Of a DNA stretch of 5,391 bases, positions 1 to 5,391 are shown in pieces; position 1 is the first letter of the stretch, and each line of letters begins with the position of its first letter. This stretch comes from Thermoprotei archaeon (GTDB lineage Archaea; Thermoproteota; Thermoprotei_A; Sulfolobales; Ignisphaeraceae), in assembly GCA_003661905.1 (NCBI GenBank), contig QMXA01000094.1:1-5391 (forward strand). Direction: 5' to 3'. The notes under the pieces are model-generated. The model saw only the letters and a program-made list of their open reading frames with translations, was not told the DNA's origin and did no database searches. Position numbers and translations under genes: made by a program.

Positions 1-1
1 A

Positions 2-199
2 ACATTATCAGCACTTATAACACCAATAATTCCTCTAGTACCTAGGACATTAGTACAGAGAATAGTGTTAAATCTACCAATCAGTATTGAAGCTTCAAAA
101 ACAACTACGTACTTAACTTCAACTCATGTATTTCTACTAATAATTATAGCTGTAAGAACTATAGAGTCCTTAACCGGGTTAACACCATTAAATATCTAG
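2..199 (+). CDS. Possible 3' end of an unrecognised upstream gene (partial)
   Basis: A frame open from the left edge runs 65 codons to a TAG at 197-199. All three of its arginine codons are AGA/AGG and third positions are mostly A/T, as in the other genes here. The C-terminal part contains one hydrophobic stretch (residues HVFLLIIIAV, roughly 44-53 of the visible part) and ends in TPLNI. I do not recognise a family and assign no function. By chance alone a 65-codon open frame is uncommon but not impossible in DNA this A/T-rich. A shorter frame on the minus strand (123 down to the edge) also reads protein-like, so the coding strand is uncertain. If real, the gene lies upstream of and co-directional with the MFS gene, which appears to have its own promoter. 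Confidence 0.35.
   Translation, partial: TLSALITPIIPLVPRTLVQRIVLNLPISIEASKTTTYLTSTHVFLLIIIAVRTIESLTGLTPLNI
170..182. repeat. Perfect short inverted repeat (6-bp arms)
   Basis: TTAACC-G-GGTTAA is a perfect inverted repeat with a one-base centre, about 50 bases upstream of the MFS TATA-like box and inside the possible 3' end of the upstream frame. It could be a regulator binding site, but a single short palindrome is weak evidence. Confidence 0.2.
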
Positions 200-222
200 T
201 CCAGCCATAACGCTATGAATTG

Positions 223-237
223 CTTAAGTTTTTATTC
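223..237 (+). promoter_or_regulatory. Candidate archaeal promoter (BRE/TATA) for the MFS gene
   Basis: The string CTTAAGTTTTTATTC resembles an archaeal TATA box with a purine-containing BRE on its 5' side. Its centre near 230 predicts a transcription start about 26 bases downstream, near 256. That would give an mRNA with a very short leader of about 12 bases before the ATG at 268, or a leaderless GTG start at 256. The call rests on position and composition only. Confidence 0.45.
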
Positions 238-267
238 ACATATCTATAACACTTAGTGGTGCATTTC

Positions 268-1488
268 ATGAATCTTAAACTCATTGAAAATAATTATCGC
301 TGGATAATTTTAATCCTCATAGGCTTTGCATATATTATGTTCAGTGCATATCAATACAGTATTTCACCAGCACTCTCCTTTATTGGAAGAGATCTAGGTC
401 TTAGCCATGCAGAGTTAATGAGTTTAATGACTGCATTTATGATTGGTTATGGTTCTTTTCAAATAGTATCAGGCGTATTATCTCTTATTATTGGTGCTAA
501 GAGAGCTTACATAGCTGCTCTAAGTATTGAAGCTCTAGCTACCTATGTACTTAGCTTAAGTATTGGTTTTCTAGATGCTTTCATATATAGATTCATTTCT
601 GGTTTAGGTGCTGGATTATTCATAGGTGCATCAACAGCTGTTCTCGTTCAATGGTTCAAAGAGTCAGAACTAGGTTTTGCAATTGGCATAGCTGCTGGTA
701 CATGTTTTGGTATAGGTATTGCTTTAGCTGAGTCTTCAGTTATTCTTGTAGAAATTCTTAATTGGCGTAATTACTTAGTTCTTATAAGTATTATTGGGCT
801 TGCTATTGCCTTAGTTAATGCGGCTTTTGTACGCTATAGAATGGTGGAGATCTCTAAAGATGCTTGGGTAAGATTGAAGCTAGGGCTATTGAGGGTTATG
901 AGACATAGAAGTATATGGCTAATTAGCTTAGCTTCTATAGGTGCTTATGGCACTGCTGTAGCTTTCTTAACAATGCTCCCAACATACTTAACGGATTTCT
1001 GTGAATGGGATCCAGGCACTGCATCCATAGCTTCTAGCATATTAGGCCTGGGATTCATACCATTTGGACCTCTTGCAGGCATTATAGCTGATAAACTAGG
1101 TCGTAGAAAACCAATCATTATTCTCGGCTCTATTCTCTGCGGTATTTGTTATTTAATGCTTCTAACTCAAATTACATCGTTGGTATGGATATCTGTTGTA
1201 ATATTCCCATTAGCAATAAATATGGTTCTTATAAACTTACTAGCCATAGTTAGTGAATATCCAGAAATAGGTGTAGAGTTTAGTAGTGCAGCAGTTGGAC
1301 TAGCAATGGAGATTGTCATCCTTGGTAGTATGTGGATACCTTGGCTAGCTGGTATGATATTAGATATATCGATAGCCACAGTAGGGATTGTGCCAGAAGC
1401 TTATACAAATGTCTGGATCTCTCTATCAGCACTTACTTTACTAGCATTAATAGCACTGCCAGCAAAGGACGTTATTAAATATAAATAG
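268..1488 (+). CDS. MFS (major facilitator superfamily) permease
   Basis: This is a predicted 406-residue integral membrane transporter of typical MFS length, with about 12 hydrophobic segments in two halves joined by a basic cytoplasmic loop (around residues 188-216). MFS signatures are visible. The TM8-TM9 loop carries a full motif A, GIIADKLGRRK, at about residues 271-281. TM4 carries a motif-B-like RFISGLGAG (about 108-116), followed by the common post-TM4 pattern WF.ES..G.AIG. The equivalent motif A of the N-terminal half (after TM2) is degenerate and lacks its aspartate. The substrate cannot be told; many such permeases move organic anions or sugars. I chose ATG 268 because GGTG at 258-261 lies six bases upstream as a Shine-Dalgarno. 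GTG 256 would add four residues and could be a leaderless start. The gene converges on the DUF1177 operon with a 26-bp gap. A role in that operon's pathway is possible but unsupported. Confidence 0.9.
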   Translation: MNLKLIENNYRWIILILIGFAYIMFSAYQYSISPALSFIGRDLGLSHAELMSLMTAFMIGYGSFQIVSGVLSLIIGAKRAYIAALSIEALATYVLSLSIGFLDAFIYRFISGLGAGLFIGASTAVLVQWFKESELGFAIGIAAGTCFGIGIALAESSVILVEILNWRNYLVLISIIGLAIALVNAAFVRYRMVEISKDAWVRLKLGLLRVMRHRSIWLISLASIGAYGTAVAFLTMLPTYLTDFCEWDPGTASIASSILGLGFIPFGPLAGIIADKLGRRKPIIILGSILCGICYLMLLTQITSLVWISVVIFPLAINMVLINLLAIVSEYPEIGVEFSSAAVGLAMEIVILGSMWIPWLAGMILDISIATVGIVPEAYTNVWISLSALTLLALIALPAKDVIKYK

Positions 1489-1502
1489 AGATTCATTATT
1501 AT

Positions 1503-1508
1503 AAAAAA
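1503..1508 (-). terminator. T-tract terminator of the minus-strand operon
   Basis: Six consecutive A on the plus strand give a U6 run within UAUUUUUUAU on the minus-strand transcript, starting 7 bases after the DUF1177 stop codon. Archaeal RNA polymerase terminates at such T-rich tracts without needing a hairpin. The site sits in the convergent gap with the MFS gene. Confidence 0.5.
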
Positions 1509-1514
1509 TATTTG

Positions 1515-2462
1515 TTAAAGAGGAGCTCCTTTTCTCATAATATCCCTTAATTCCCCATGTATTGATATGAGTTTCTTCCACTCCTCCTCATCATAGAATT
1601 TCGCTCTTCCAGCTGTGAACTCTTTAGCAACCTCTACCACAAATCTAGTTGCTTGCTCGAGTGCCCAGATATTTGTTGCACCTGTTGCTGATCCTGGAAT
1701 AGCCATTCTAGCTGTTATTGCAACTCCTACTACAGGTGCTTTTGTATATATCCATGGCTGCACCATACTATTTATATGATATACTGGTGTCGAATATGGT
1801 GTAATATCCTGCATGGTTATGGGGACTACTACAGGTGGTTCGCCAGTGACTCTTGTGTAGATATCTAATAGATCCTCACTAACTTTGAGAACCCAGCCTT
1901 CTTTAATTGTTGGTGTTATTGCAAAGCCTGTGTGTTTTATGACCCAATTAGCTTTTGTAGCATCTACTGATAATATAGCATCCATTGATGGATCTGCTTC
2001 ACGTTTTAATAAGACAAATATATCAATGGGTGAAGACATCATAGGTACTGGTTTATAAGGTCTTGTAGGAGCTTTTGGACATATGTGTGTAGTTATTACT
2101 ACATCTCCTTCTAATACATCACCTCTAGCTCTTAACTCAGCAACTTTATAAGCAACAGCAAGTGCAGCAATAGCCCCATCAGCATCAGATACTAATCCCA
2201 GTAGAGATGGTCTAGCACCAATACCTCCAAGTCTACCAACAACACCTAGAGTAGGTGCATTACCGCCCCTAGATTTACCATTCTTACCAGGGATAACTAT
2301 CTTTACAAAATCTGTTTCTCCTTTATCACCTTTGATGTTTTCAATACTTATCTCTAGATCCTTTAATCCCTTATCTTCAAAGAACTTCTTAACTAATTGA
2401 CCATTTACATTCGGATCTTCAAGCAAATCTGTTATTTCAAGTACATGTTTTAAAGTAGTCAT
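1515..2462 (-). CDS. DUF1177-family protein, possible metallo-aminopeptidase-like hydrolase
   Basis: A 315-residue soluble protein, about the usual length for DUF1177. Family hallmarks are GRLGGIGARP (residues 76-85), SDADGA (92-97), THICPKAPTRP (125-135), SVDATKAN (165-172), GFAITPTIKEG (179-189), QDITPY (218-223), HINS (229-232) and SATGATN (258-264). No signal peptide or membrane helix is seen, so it is probably cytoplasmic. The family has no established function that I know of. The order of elements (Asp-rich turn before a helix; a beta strand ending in TH; SVD; APVVGVAI before the last helix) resembles M42/M28-type zinc aminopeptidases. This is my inference, with D93/D95, H126, D167 and H229 as possible ligands. 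ATG 2462 is chosen because AGGTGA (2468-2473) lies five bases upstream; GTG 2471 and ATG 2468 would overlap that site. It is the last gene of the operon, 11 bp after DUF917. Confidence 0.88.
   Translation of the reverse strand: MTTLKHVLEITDLLEDPNVNGQLVKKFFEDKGLKDLEISIENIKGDKGETDFVKIVIPGKNGKSRGGNAPTLGVVGRLGGIGARPSLLGLVSDADGAIAALAVAYKVAELRARGDVLEGDVVITTHICPKAPTRPYKPVPMMSSPIDIFVLLKREADPSMDAILSVDATKANWVIKHTGFAITPTIKEGWVLKVSEDLLDIYTRVTGEPPVVVPITMQDITPYSTPVYHINSMVQPWIYTKAPVVGVAITARMAIPGSATGATNIWALEQATRFVVEVAKEFTAGRAKFYDEEEWKKLISIHGELRDIMRKGAPL
1518..1535 (+). terminator. Weak candidate terminator after the MFS gene
   Basis: The perfect 10-bp palindrome AGGAGCTCCT (1521-1530) is flanked by AAAG and TTTT, so an RNA hairpin of about six base pairs with a four-base loop followed by a short U run could form on the plus-strand transcript, 30-45 bases after the MFS stop. 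The same bases encode the last residues (GAPL) of DUF1177 on the other strand, so the palindrome may simply reflect coding sequence. Confidence 0.2.
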
Positions 2463-2467
2463 ATTCA

Positions 2468-2473
2468 TCACCT
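2468..2473 (-). promoter_or_regulatory. Ribosome binding site deciding the DUF1177 start
   Basis: AGGTGA on the minus strand is followed by the five-base spacer TGAAT and the ATG at 2462-2460. It matches the archaeal anti-Shine-Dalgarno and favours this ATG over the in-frame GTG (2471) and ATG (2468), which lie in the site itself. Confidence 0.65.
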
Positions 2474-3580
2474 TTAACGTATTAGGAATTCCTCAAGATA
2501 CTCTTTTATCTTTACTCCTAATATCTTCTCAAGATTATCATATACTTCAGCAAATTTCACACCAGATCCTAGAATTAATTTCTCTTTACTAACTGTACCT
2601 AAGATTACCTTCTTATTTACATACTTAGATGCTTCAGCTGATGTTATTGGTAATCCATTATCTATACTCATTAATACTATGAGATCTGGAAATGTAGCTA
2701 ATCTCTTTTGACCTAGATCTAATGTCATATACTCATTGAAGAATGTAATTGTGTATTCAGTAGCTTCCTTACCCCTTAACCTTATATAGCCTATATCAAA
2801 ACCTCCTCTAGTCTCTAATCTAGTGCTGATTAATTCACATTCATCAATTACTTCACCATCAGCAGTTTCAATGGCTTTAATACTAGCTTCCTTAGGATCT
2901 ATCTCTATGTGTTTTGCAATTACTTCACCAACTTCCATAGCTTTCTTAAGAGCTCCTGGAGCTCCATTTCTTTTAGCATATGAAGCTTCAATGGGATTAC
3001 GAGCTACTGCTACAATACCACCTGCTTCTTCAGCAGCTCTTCTAATGAATCTAGCAGCTATTTCTAAACGACTAGCTATTACAAGTTCTAGATACCTACC
3101 TGTAGCTGGATTTCCTCCAACAGCTGATTGAATTGATACATAGTCTTTGATTCTATGGAGACCCATTGAACCCATTATTCCCATGGGATGAGCTCTTCCA
3201 TTGCATGGTATATCTATAACTGGTATGCCTAGAGATACTGATTGTATCCATCCATTAACACCATTGAAAGCACCTACTTCAGATGGTATTAATCCATCAA
3301 CTCTAACACCACTCTCTATCAATAACTCAACTGATCTAACCATGTGTATAGGCTTCATATATCTCTCCTTAGCAGCAGGAGCACCAACAGCTGATACAGT
3401 TACTAATATTGAATCATTACTTACTTCATTAGGCTCTCTTATCTCTACACTACCACCAAGTTCAAGAGCTAATTGAGCATACTTAATACCATCATCAATC
3501 CATCCTCCTCCTCCACCGCCATAGAATGCTCCTCCATATACTATTGCTTTTACTTGGTTCAAATTCTCTATACGTATCAT
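2474..3580 (-). CDS. DUF917 (S-methyl-thiohydantoin desulfurase-like) family protein
   Basis: A 368-residue protein of normal length for DUF917. Visible family marks are a glycine run GGGGGG (residues 21-26) near the N terminus, SAVGAPAAKE (63-72), EVGAFNGVNG (101-110), IPVIDIPCNGRAHP (119-132), GGFDIG (259-264), NEYM (282-285) and FPDLIVLM (297-304). The family is two-domain, often sits beside hydantoinase genes, and Pfam names its domains after an S-methyl-thiohydantoin desulfurase. Here no hydantoinase lies in the window, so the exact reaction is unknown. The usual acidic residue before GRA appears replaced by the CN of PCNGRA. No membrane segment is seen. The start ATG overlaps the upstream racemase stop as ATGA, and GGGAGGT (3588-3594) lies seven bases upstream, inside the racemase gene. 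The two products are therefore probably made in coupled fashion and may form a complex or sequential pathway. Confidence 0.88.
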   Translation of the reverse strand: MIRIENLNQVKAIVYGGAFYGGGGGGWIDDGIKYAQLALELGGSVEIREPNEVSNDSILVTVSAVGAPAAKERYMKPIHMVRSVELLIESGVRVDGLIPSEVGAFNGVNGWIQSVSLGIPVIDIPCNGRAHPMGIMGSMGLHRIKDYVSIQSAVGGNPATGRYLELVIASRLEIAARFIRRAAEEAGGIVAVARNPIEASYAKRNGAPGALKKAMEVGEVIAKHIEIDPKEASIKAIETADGEVIDECELISTRLETRGGFDIGYIRLRGKEATEYTITFFNEYMTLDLGQKRLATFPDLIVLMSIDNGLPITSAEASKYVNKKVILGTVSKEKLILGSGVKFAEVYDNLEKILGVKIKEYLEEFLIR

Positions 3581-4245
3581 TTCACTAACCTCCCAAGTTC
3601 ATGTATTCGTTTAACTTCATGGTACGTAACTATAGCTGAAGCAACTACAGGGTCTATAACTGGTATATTCACTTTTTGCTGTATTATTGGTGCTATTCCT
3701 ATTGTTGAATATCCTGTACATGCTAATGCTATTACTCTGGATCCTTCATTCTTAAGCTTCATAGCTGCTTTAATAATTGCATCTATATTATGTTCTATAT
3801 CTAGAGTTGTAGTAATTCCTTCAGGTTTAGCATAACTAACTAAGTAATTACCAAGAATATCTATGTAGGGTTTAGGAGCTTCATTAGTTATACCTAAAAC
3901 ACCTACTCTATCACTGGTTGCTAGAGCTATAGAAGCTGTAGCAGATCCTGCACCAATAACTGGTATCTTCACTATTTCTCTAAGCTTCTTAACACCTGGA
4001 TCACCTGCACAGCTAATGATAATACCGTGAACCTTCATCTCCTCGAATTCCTTACCTAGCTTAATTATTTTAGGAATGGCTATTCTCTCTGATTCCTCAT
4101 CATATATACCCTTAGGTTGATCCTCTATACATTTACTTATAGTTCTAATCTCAGGTACGGTTCTTTCAATTATATCTCCATGTCTCTTTAGAGCTTTTTC
4201 ATTACTTAATGTTATTACTCTTATAACACCAATACTATAAGTCAT
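3577..4245 (-). CDS. Asp/Glu/hydantoin racemase-family protein
   Basis: A 222-residue cytoplasmic protein of the Asp/Glu/hydantoin racemase superfamily, normal in length. These enzymes invert a stereocentre with two cysteines acting as acid and base without cofactor. Both are present: C79 in IIISCAGDPG, like the hydantoin racemase C-x-DPG motif, and C176 in IALACTGYS. Other marks are PVIGAGSA (95-102), RVGVLGIT (113-120) and PVIDPVVAS (195-203). The DPG and PVIGAG pattern is nearer to hydantoin or allantoin racemases than to glutamate racemase. AroM and maleate isomerase share the fold and cannot be excluded. The start is ATG 4245, with GGGTG (4252-4256) six bases upstream. An in-frame extension to 4359 would run through promoter-like A/T-rich DNA and is unlikely. 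It is the first gene of the operon, divergent from the OPT gene and overlapping DUF917 by 4 bp. Confidence 0.9.
   Translation of the reverse strand: MTYSIGVIRVITLSNEKALKRHGDIIERTVPEIRTISKCIEDQPKGIYDEESERIAIPKIIKLGKEFEEMKVHGIIISCAGDPGVKKLREIVKIPVIGAGSATASIALATSDRVGVLGITNEAPKPYIDILGNYLVSYAKPEGITTTLDIEHNIDAIIKAAMKLKNEGSRVIALACTGYSTIGIAPIIQQKVNIPVIDPVVASAIVTYHEVKRIHELGRLVK
3588..3594 (-). promoter_or_regulatory. Ribosome binding site of the DUF917 gene
   Basis: GGGAGGT on the minus strand lies within the last codons of the racemase-like gene, seven bases before the DUF917 ATG. A strong internal site next to an ATGA stop/start overlap supports translational coupling and efficient production of the second protein. 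Confidence 0.7.
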
Positions 4246-4282
4246 AATTAACACCCAAACTTCAAGTATAGATTTGTTCTCA

Positions 4283-4306
4283 TTATATAAAAATTGTATA
4301 TAAAGT
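4283..4306 (-). promoter_or_regulatory. Candidate promoter(s) of the racemase-DUF917-DUF1177 operon
   Basis: On the minus strand this reads as two TATA-like boxes: TTTTTATATAA (4283-4293) and CTTTATATAC (4296-4305). The first predicts a transcription start near 4262, leaving about 17 leader bases that include the GGGTG ribosome site. The second predicts a start near 4275. No experimental start is known. Confidence 0.5.
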
Positions 4307-4330
4307 GGTATATATTGATGTATTTGACTA

Positions 4331-4366
4331 TTATTTATTATTGCCAGTAATAGAAACACTTATTTC
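4331..4366 (+). promoter_or_regulatory. Candidate promoter region of the OPT transporter gene
   Basis: Two weak TATA-like stretches lie at suitable distances before the TTG start: TTATTTATTA (4331-4340), which would give a leader of about 35 bases, and AGAAACACTTATTTC (4352-4366), with a purine-rich BRE-like left part and a leader of about 10 bases. Neither is a strong match, and the second leader would barely contain the ribosome site. Confidence 0.3.
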
Positions 4367-4385
4367 CTCACCTGTTATATCTTAT

Positions 4386-4391
4386 GGAGGG
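4386..4391 (+). promoter_or_regulatory. Ribosome binding site supporting a TTG start for the OPT gene
   Basis: GGAGGG lies five bases before TTG 4397. No in-frame ATG occurs until 4448, and the ATG at 4384 is in another frame that stops within 13 codons. This site is the main argument for the TTG start. Confidence 0.65.
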
Positions 4392-4396
4392 CCATA

Positions 4397-5391
4397 TTGA
4401 GTTCTGGAAAAGCCCACCCTAAAGCTTTTGAACCTAGTGTTCTAACAATGTCTATCGGTACATCACTTCTAGGCGCTATAATTGGTTTAGAACTGATTAC
4501 TCGTGTCGGTATTACTCCTAATACCTCTATCATTGGTGCATTAATTGCTATCGGCGTTGGCCTCATCCCTATTAGTATCTTTAGAGGTTTTAGAGATATC
4601 TATAGACAGAACCTCGTTCAAACAGCAATTTCAGCTGCAACATTTACTGCTGCTAATGTTTGTCTATTAGCAATTGGTATACCATGGTTATTAGGGTATA
4701 AAGAACTTGTACTTCCATTCTTAATTGGTGTAATAATAGCTGCATTTATAGATGTAACAACAGCTTACTGGATATTTGATAGTGAGGCATACCCAGCTTC
4801 AAATCCATGGCCACCAGGAATTGCAACAGCTGAAGCTATTAAAGCAGCTGCAGAAAGAGGTAAGAGAGCACTACTTCTCCTCTATGGAGGTATAGGTGGT
4901 GCTGCTCTTAGGTATCTTGGAATTCCAGCTGATGTAATTGGAATAACATTTATAGCAAATATATGGGCAATTACTATGTTTGGTATTGGATTAATTCTAA
5001 GAGGATACTCAGTACCATTATTTGGAGTAGATATCAATAAACTCTATGTACCACATGGAATTATGATTGGTGCTGGAATTGCATCAGTAATTCAAATAAT
5101 AATGATAATTAGAGGTAGAAGAAGTAAAAAGGAATCAAGTCCATCGTCAAGTACTGCACCTACTTCTACAGAAACAGAAGTAGTTGCTAAACCAACAGTA
5201 CCACCAGAACTCCTTAAGAAACGTCTACTTAGATCACTAGGATTATTCATAGGTGGTGCTCTAGTAACATCATTAGCAACAGGACTTTATACAGGTCTTA
5301 ACGCTGGAGCTCTCATTGGATGGATACTATTTGCTGGTGGTATGGCATTACTAACAACATTAATATGTGGTTTATCTGGTATGCATGCTGG
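4397..5391 (+). CDS. OPT/YSL-family oligopeptide transporter (3' truncated by window)
   Basis: The frame is open from TTG 4397 to the right edge, giving 331 complete codons; OPT proteins usually have 500-700 residues, so perhaps half is missing. OPT features are an N-terminal helix leading into VGITPNTSI (residues 37-45), the polar signature RQNLVQTAISAA (70-81), the motif NPWPPGIATAEAIKA (136-150), comparable to P-x-G-x-A-x-AE in the family, and PHGIMIGAGIA (219-229). At least eight hydrophobic segments are visible. A hydrophilic loop rich in Ser, Thr and charged residues (about 239-278) divides the visible part. OPT carriers import oligopeptides, modified peptides or metal chelates with protons across the cell membrane. 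The TTG start is backed by GGAGGG at 4386-4391 and places 17 residues before the first internal Met. Divergence from the racemase-DUF917-DUF1177 operon suggests import of that pathway's substrate. The substrate itself is not determined. Confidence 0.88.
   Translation, partial: MSSGKAHPKAFEPSVLTMSIGTSLLGAIIGLELITRVGITPNTSIIGALIAIGVGLIPISIFRGFRDIYRQNLVQTAISAATFTAANVCLLAIGIPWLLGYKELVLPFLIGVIIAAFIDVTTAYWIFDSEAYPASNPWPPGIATAEAIKAAAERGKRALLLLYGGIGGAALRYLGIPADVIGITFIANIWAITMFGIGLILRGYSVPLFGVDINKLYVPHGIMIGAGIASVIQIIMIIRGRRSKKESSPSSSTAPTSTETEVVAKPTVPPELLKKRLLRSLGLFIGGALVTSLATGLYTGLNAGALIGWILFAGGMALLTTLICGLSGMHA

Noticed and set aside
1167..1379. Minus-strand 70-codon frame inside the MFS gene
   Set aside because: It is antisense to clear membrane-helix coding sequence, with no ribosome site or family resemblance.
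2463..2471. DUF1177 start at GTG 2471 or ATG 2468
   Set aside because: These codons overlap the AGGTGA Shine-Dalgarno that is correctly spaced for ATG 2462.
2823..3835. Plus-strand open frames at 2823-3131, 3201-3476 and 3473-3835
   Set aside because: They lie opposite the well-supported DUF917 and racemase genes and resemble no family; they are antisense shadows of biased coding sequence.
4246..4359. 38-residue N-terminal extension of the racemase-like protein
   Set aside because: It would run through the A/T-rich region with TATA-like boxes. ATG 4245 has its own GGGTG ribosome site and fits the family's N terminus (MTYSIGVIRV).
4384..4422. Start of the OPT gene at ATG 4384
   Set aside because: This ATG is out of frame with the OPT sequence and meets TAA after 12 codons; it also overlaps the GGAGGG ribosome site.
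4375..4566. Minus-strand 63-codon frame opposite the OPT start
   Set aside because: It is antisense to the OPT coding region and conflicts with the divergent promoter layout.
1..5391. CRISPR array, tRNA/rRNA genes, insertion sequence or transposon ends
   Set aside because: No repeat-spacer pattern, cloverleaf-like segment, transposase motif or paired terminal inverted repeats were seen on either strand by eye.

Overview
The window looks like a stretch of a low-GC, probably thermophilic archaeal chromosome, most likely Thermoproteota (crenarchaeal). The clues are A/T-ending codons, arginine written mostly as AGA/AGG, frequent ATA isoleucine codons, A/T-rich TATA-like boxes at sensible distances upstream of genes, and GGAGG/GGTGA-type Shine-Dalgarno sequences. 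No rRNA, tRNA or named housekeeping gene is present, so the lineage is an inference.

Layout. Positions 1-199 hold an open frame (+) that may be the 3' end of an unrecognised upstream gene. A candidate promoter follows at about 223-237, then a complete 12-helix MFS permease gene (268-1488, +). A 26-bp convergent gap with a T-tract for the minus strand separates it from a three-gene minus-strand operon. In transcription order this operon is an Asp/Glu/hydantoin racemase-family protein (4245-3577), a DUF917-family protein (3580-2474) and a DUF1177-family protein (2462-1515). The first two genes overlap by 4 bp (ATGA) and the second and third are 11 bp apart. A 151-bp A/T-rich divergent promoter region (4246-4396) separates the operon from a plus-strand OPT/YSL-family transporter gene. 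That gene starts at TTG (4397) and runs off the right edge, leaving 331 complete codons visible.

How the genes may work together. The divergent arrangement of an OPT importer and three tightly coupled soluble proteins suggests one uptake-and-breakdown module. OPT proteins import small peptides, peptide-like compounds or metal chelates. The racemase family acts on amino acids, hydantoins and related dicarboxylates. DUF917 proteins are associated with hydantoin/thiohydantoin chemistry. The DUF1177 protein shows, by eye, a residue pattern resembling metal-dependent M42/M28-type aminopeptidases, though this needs a structural check. A plausible but unproven reading is that the OPT protein imports a cyclic or modified small peptide or amino-acid derivative, and the three cytoplasmic proteins epimerise it and open it. 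The substrate cannot be read from the sequence. The MFS gene may belong to the same module or simply be a neighbour.
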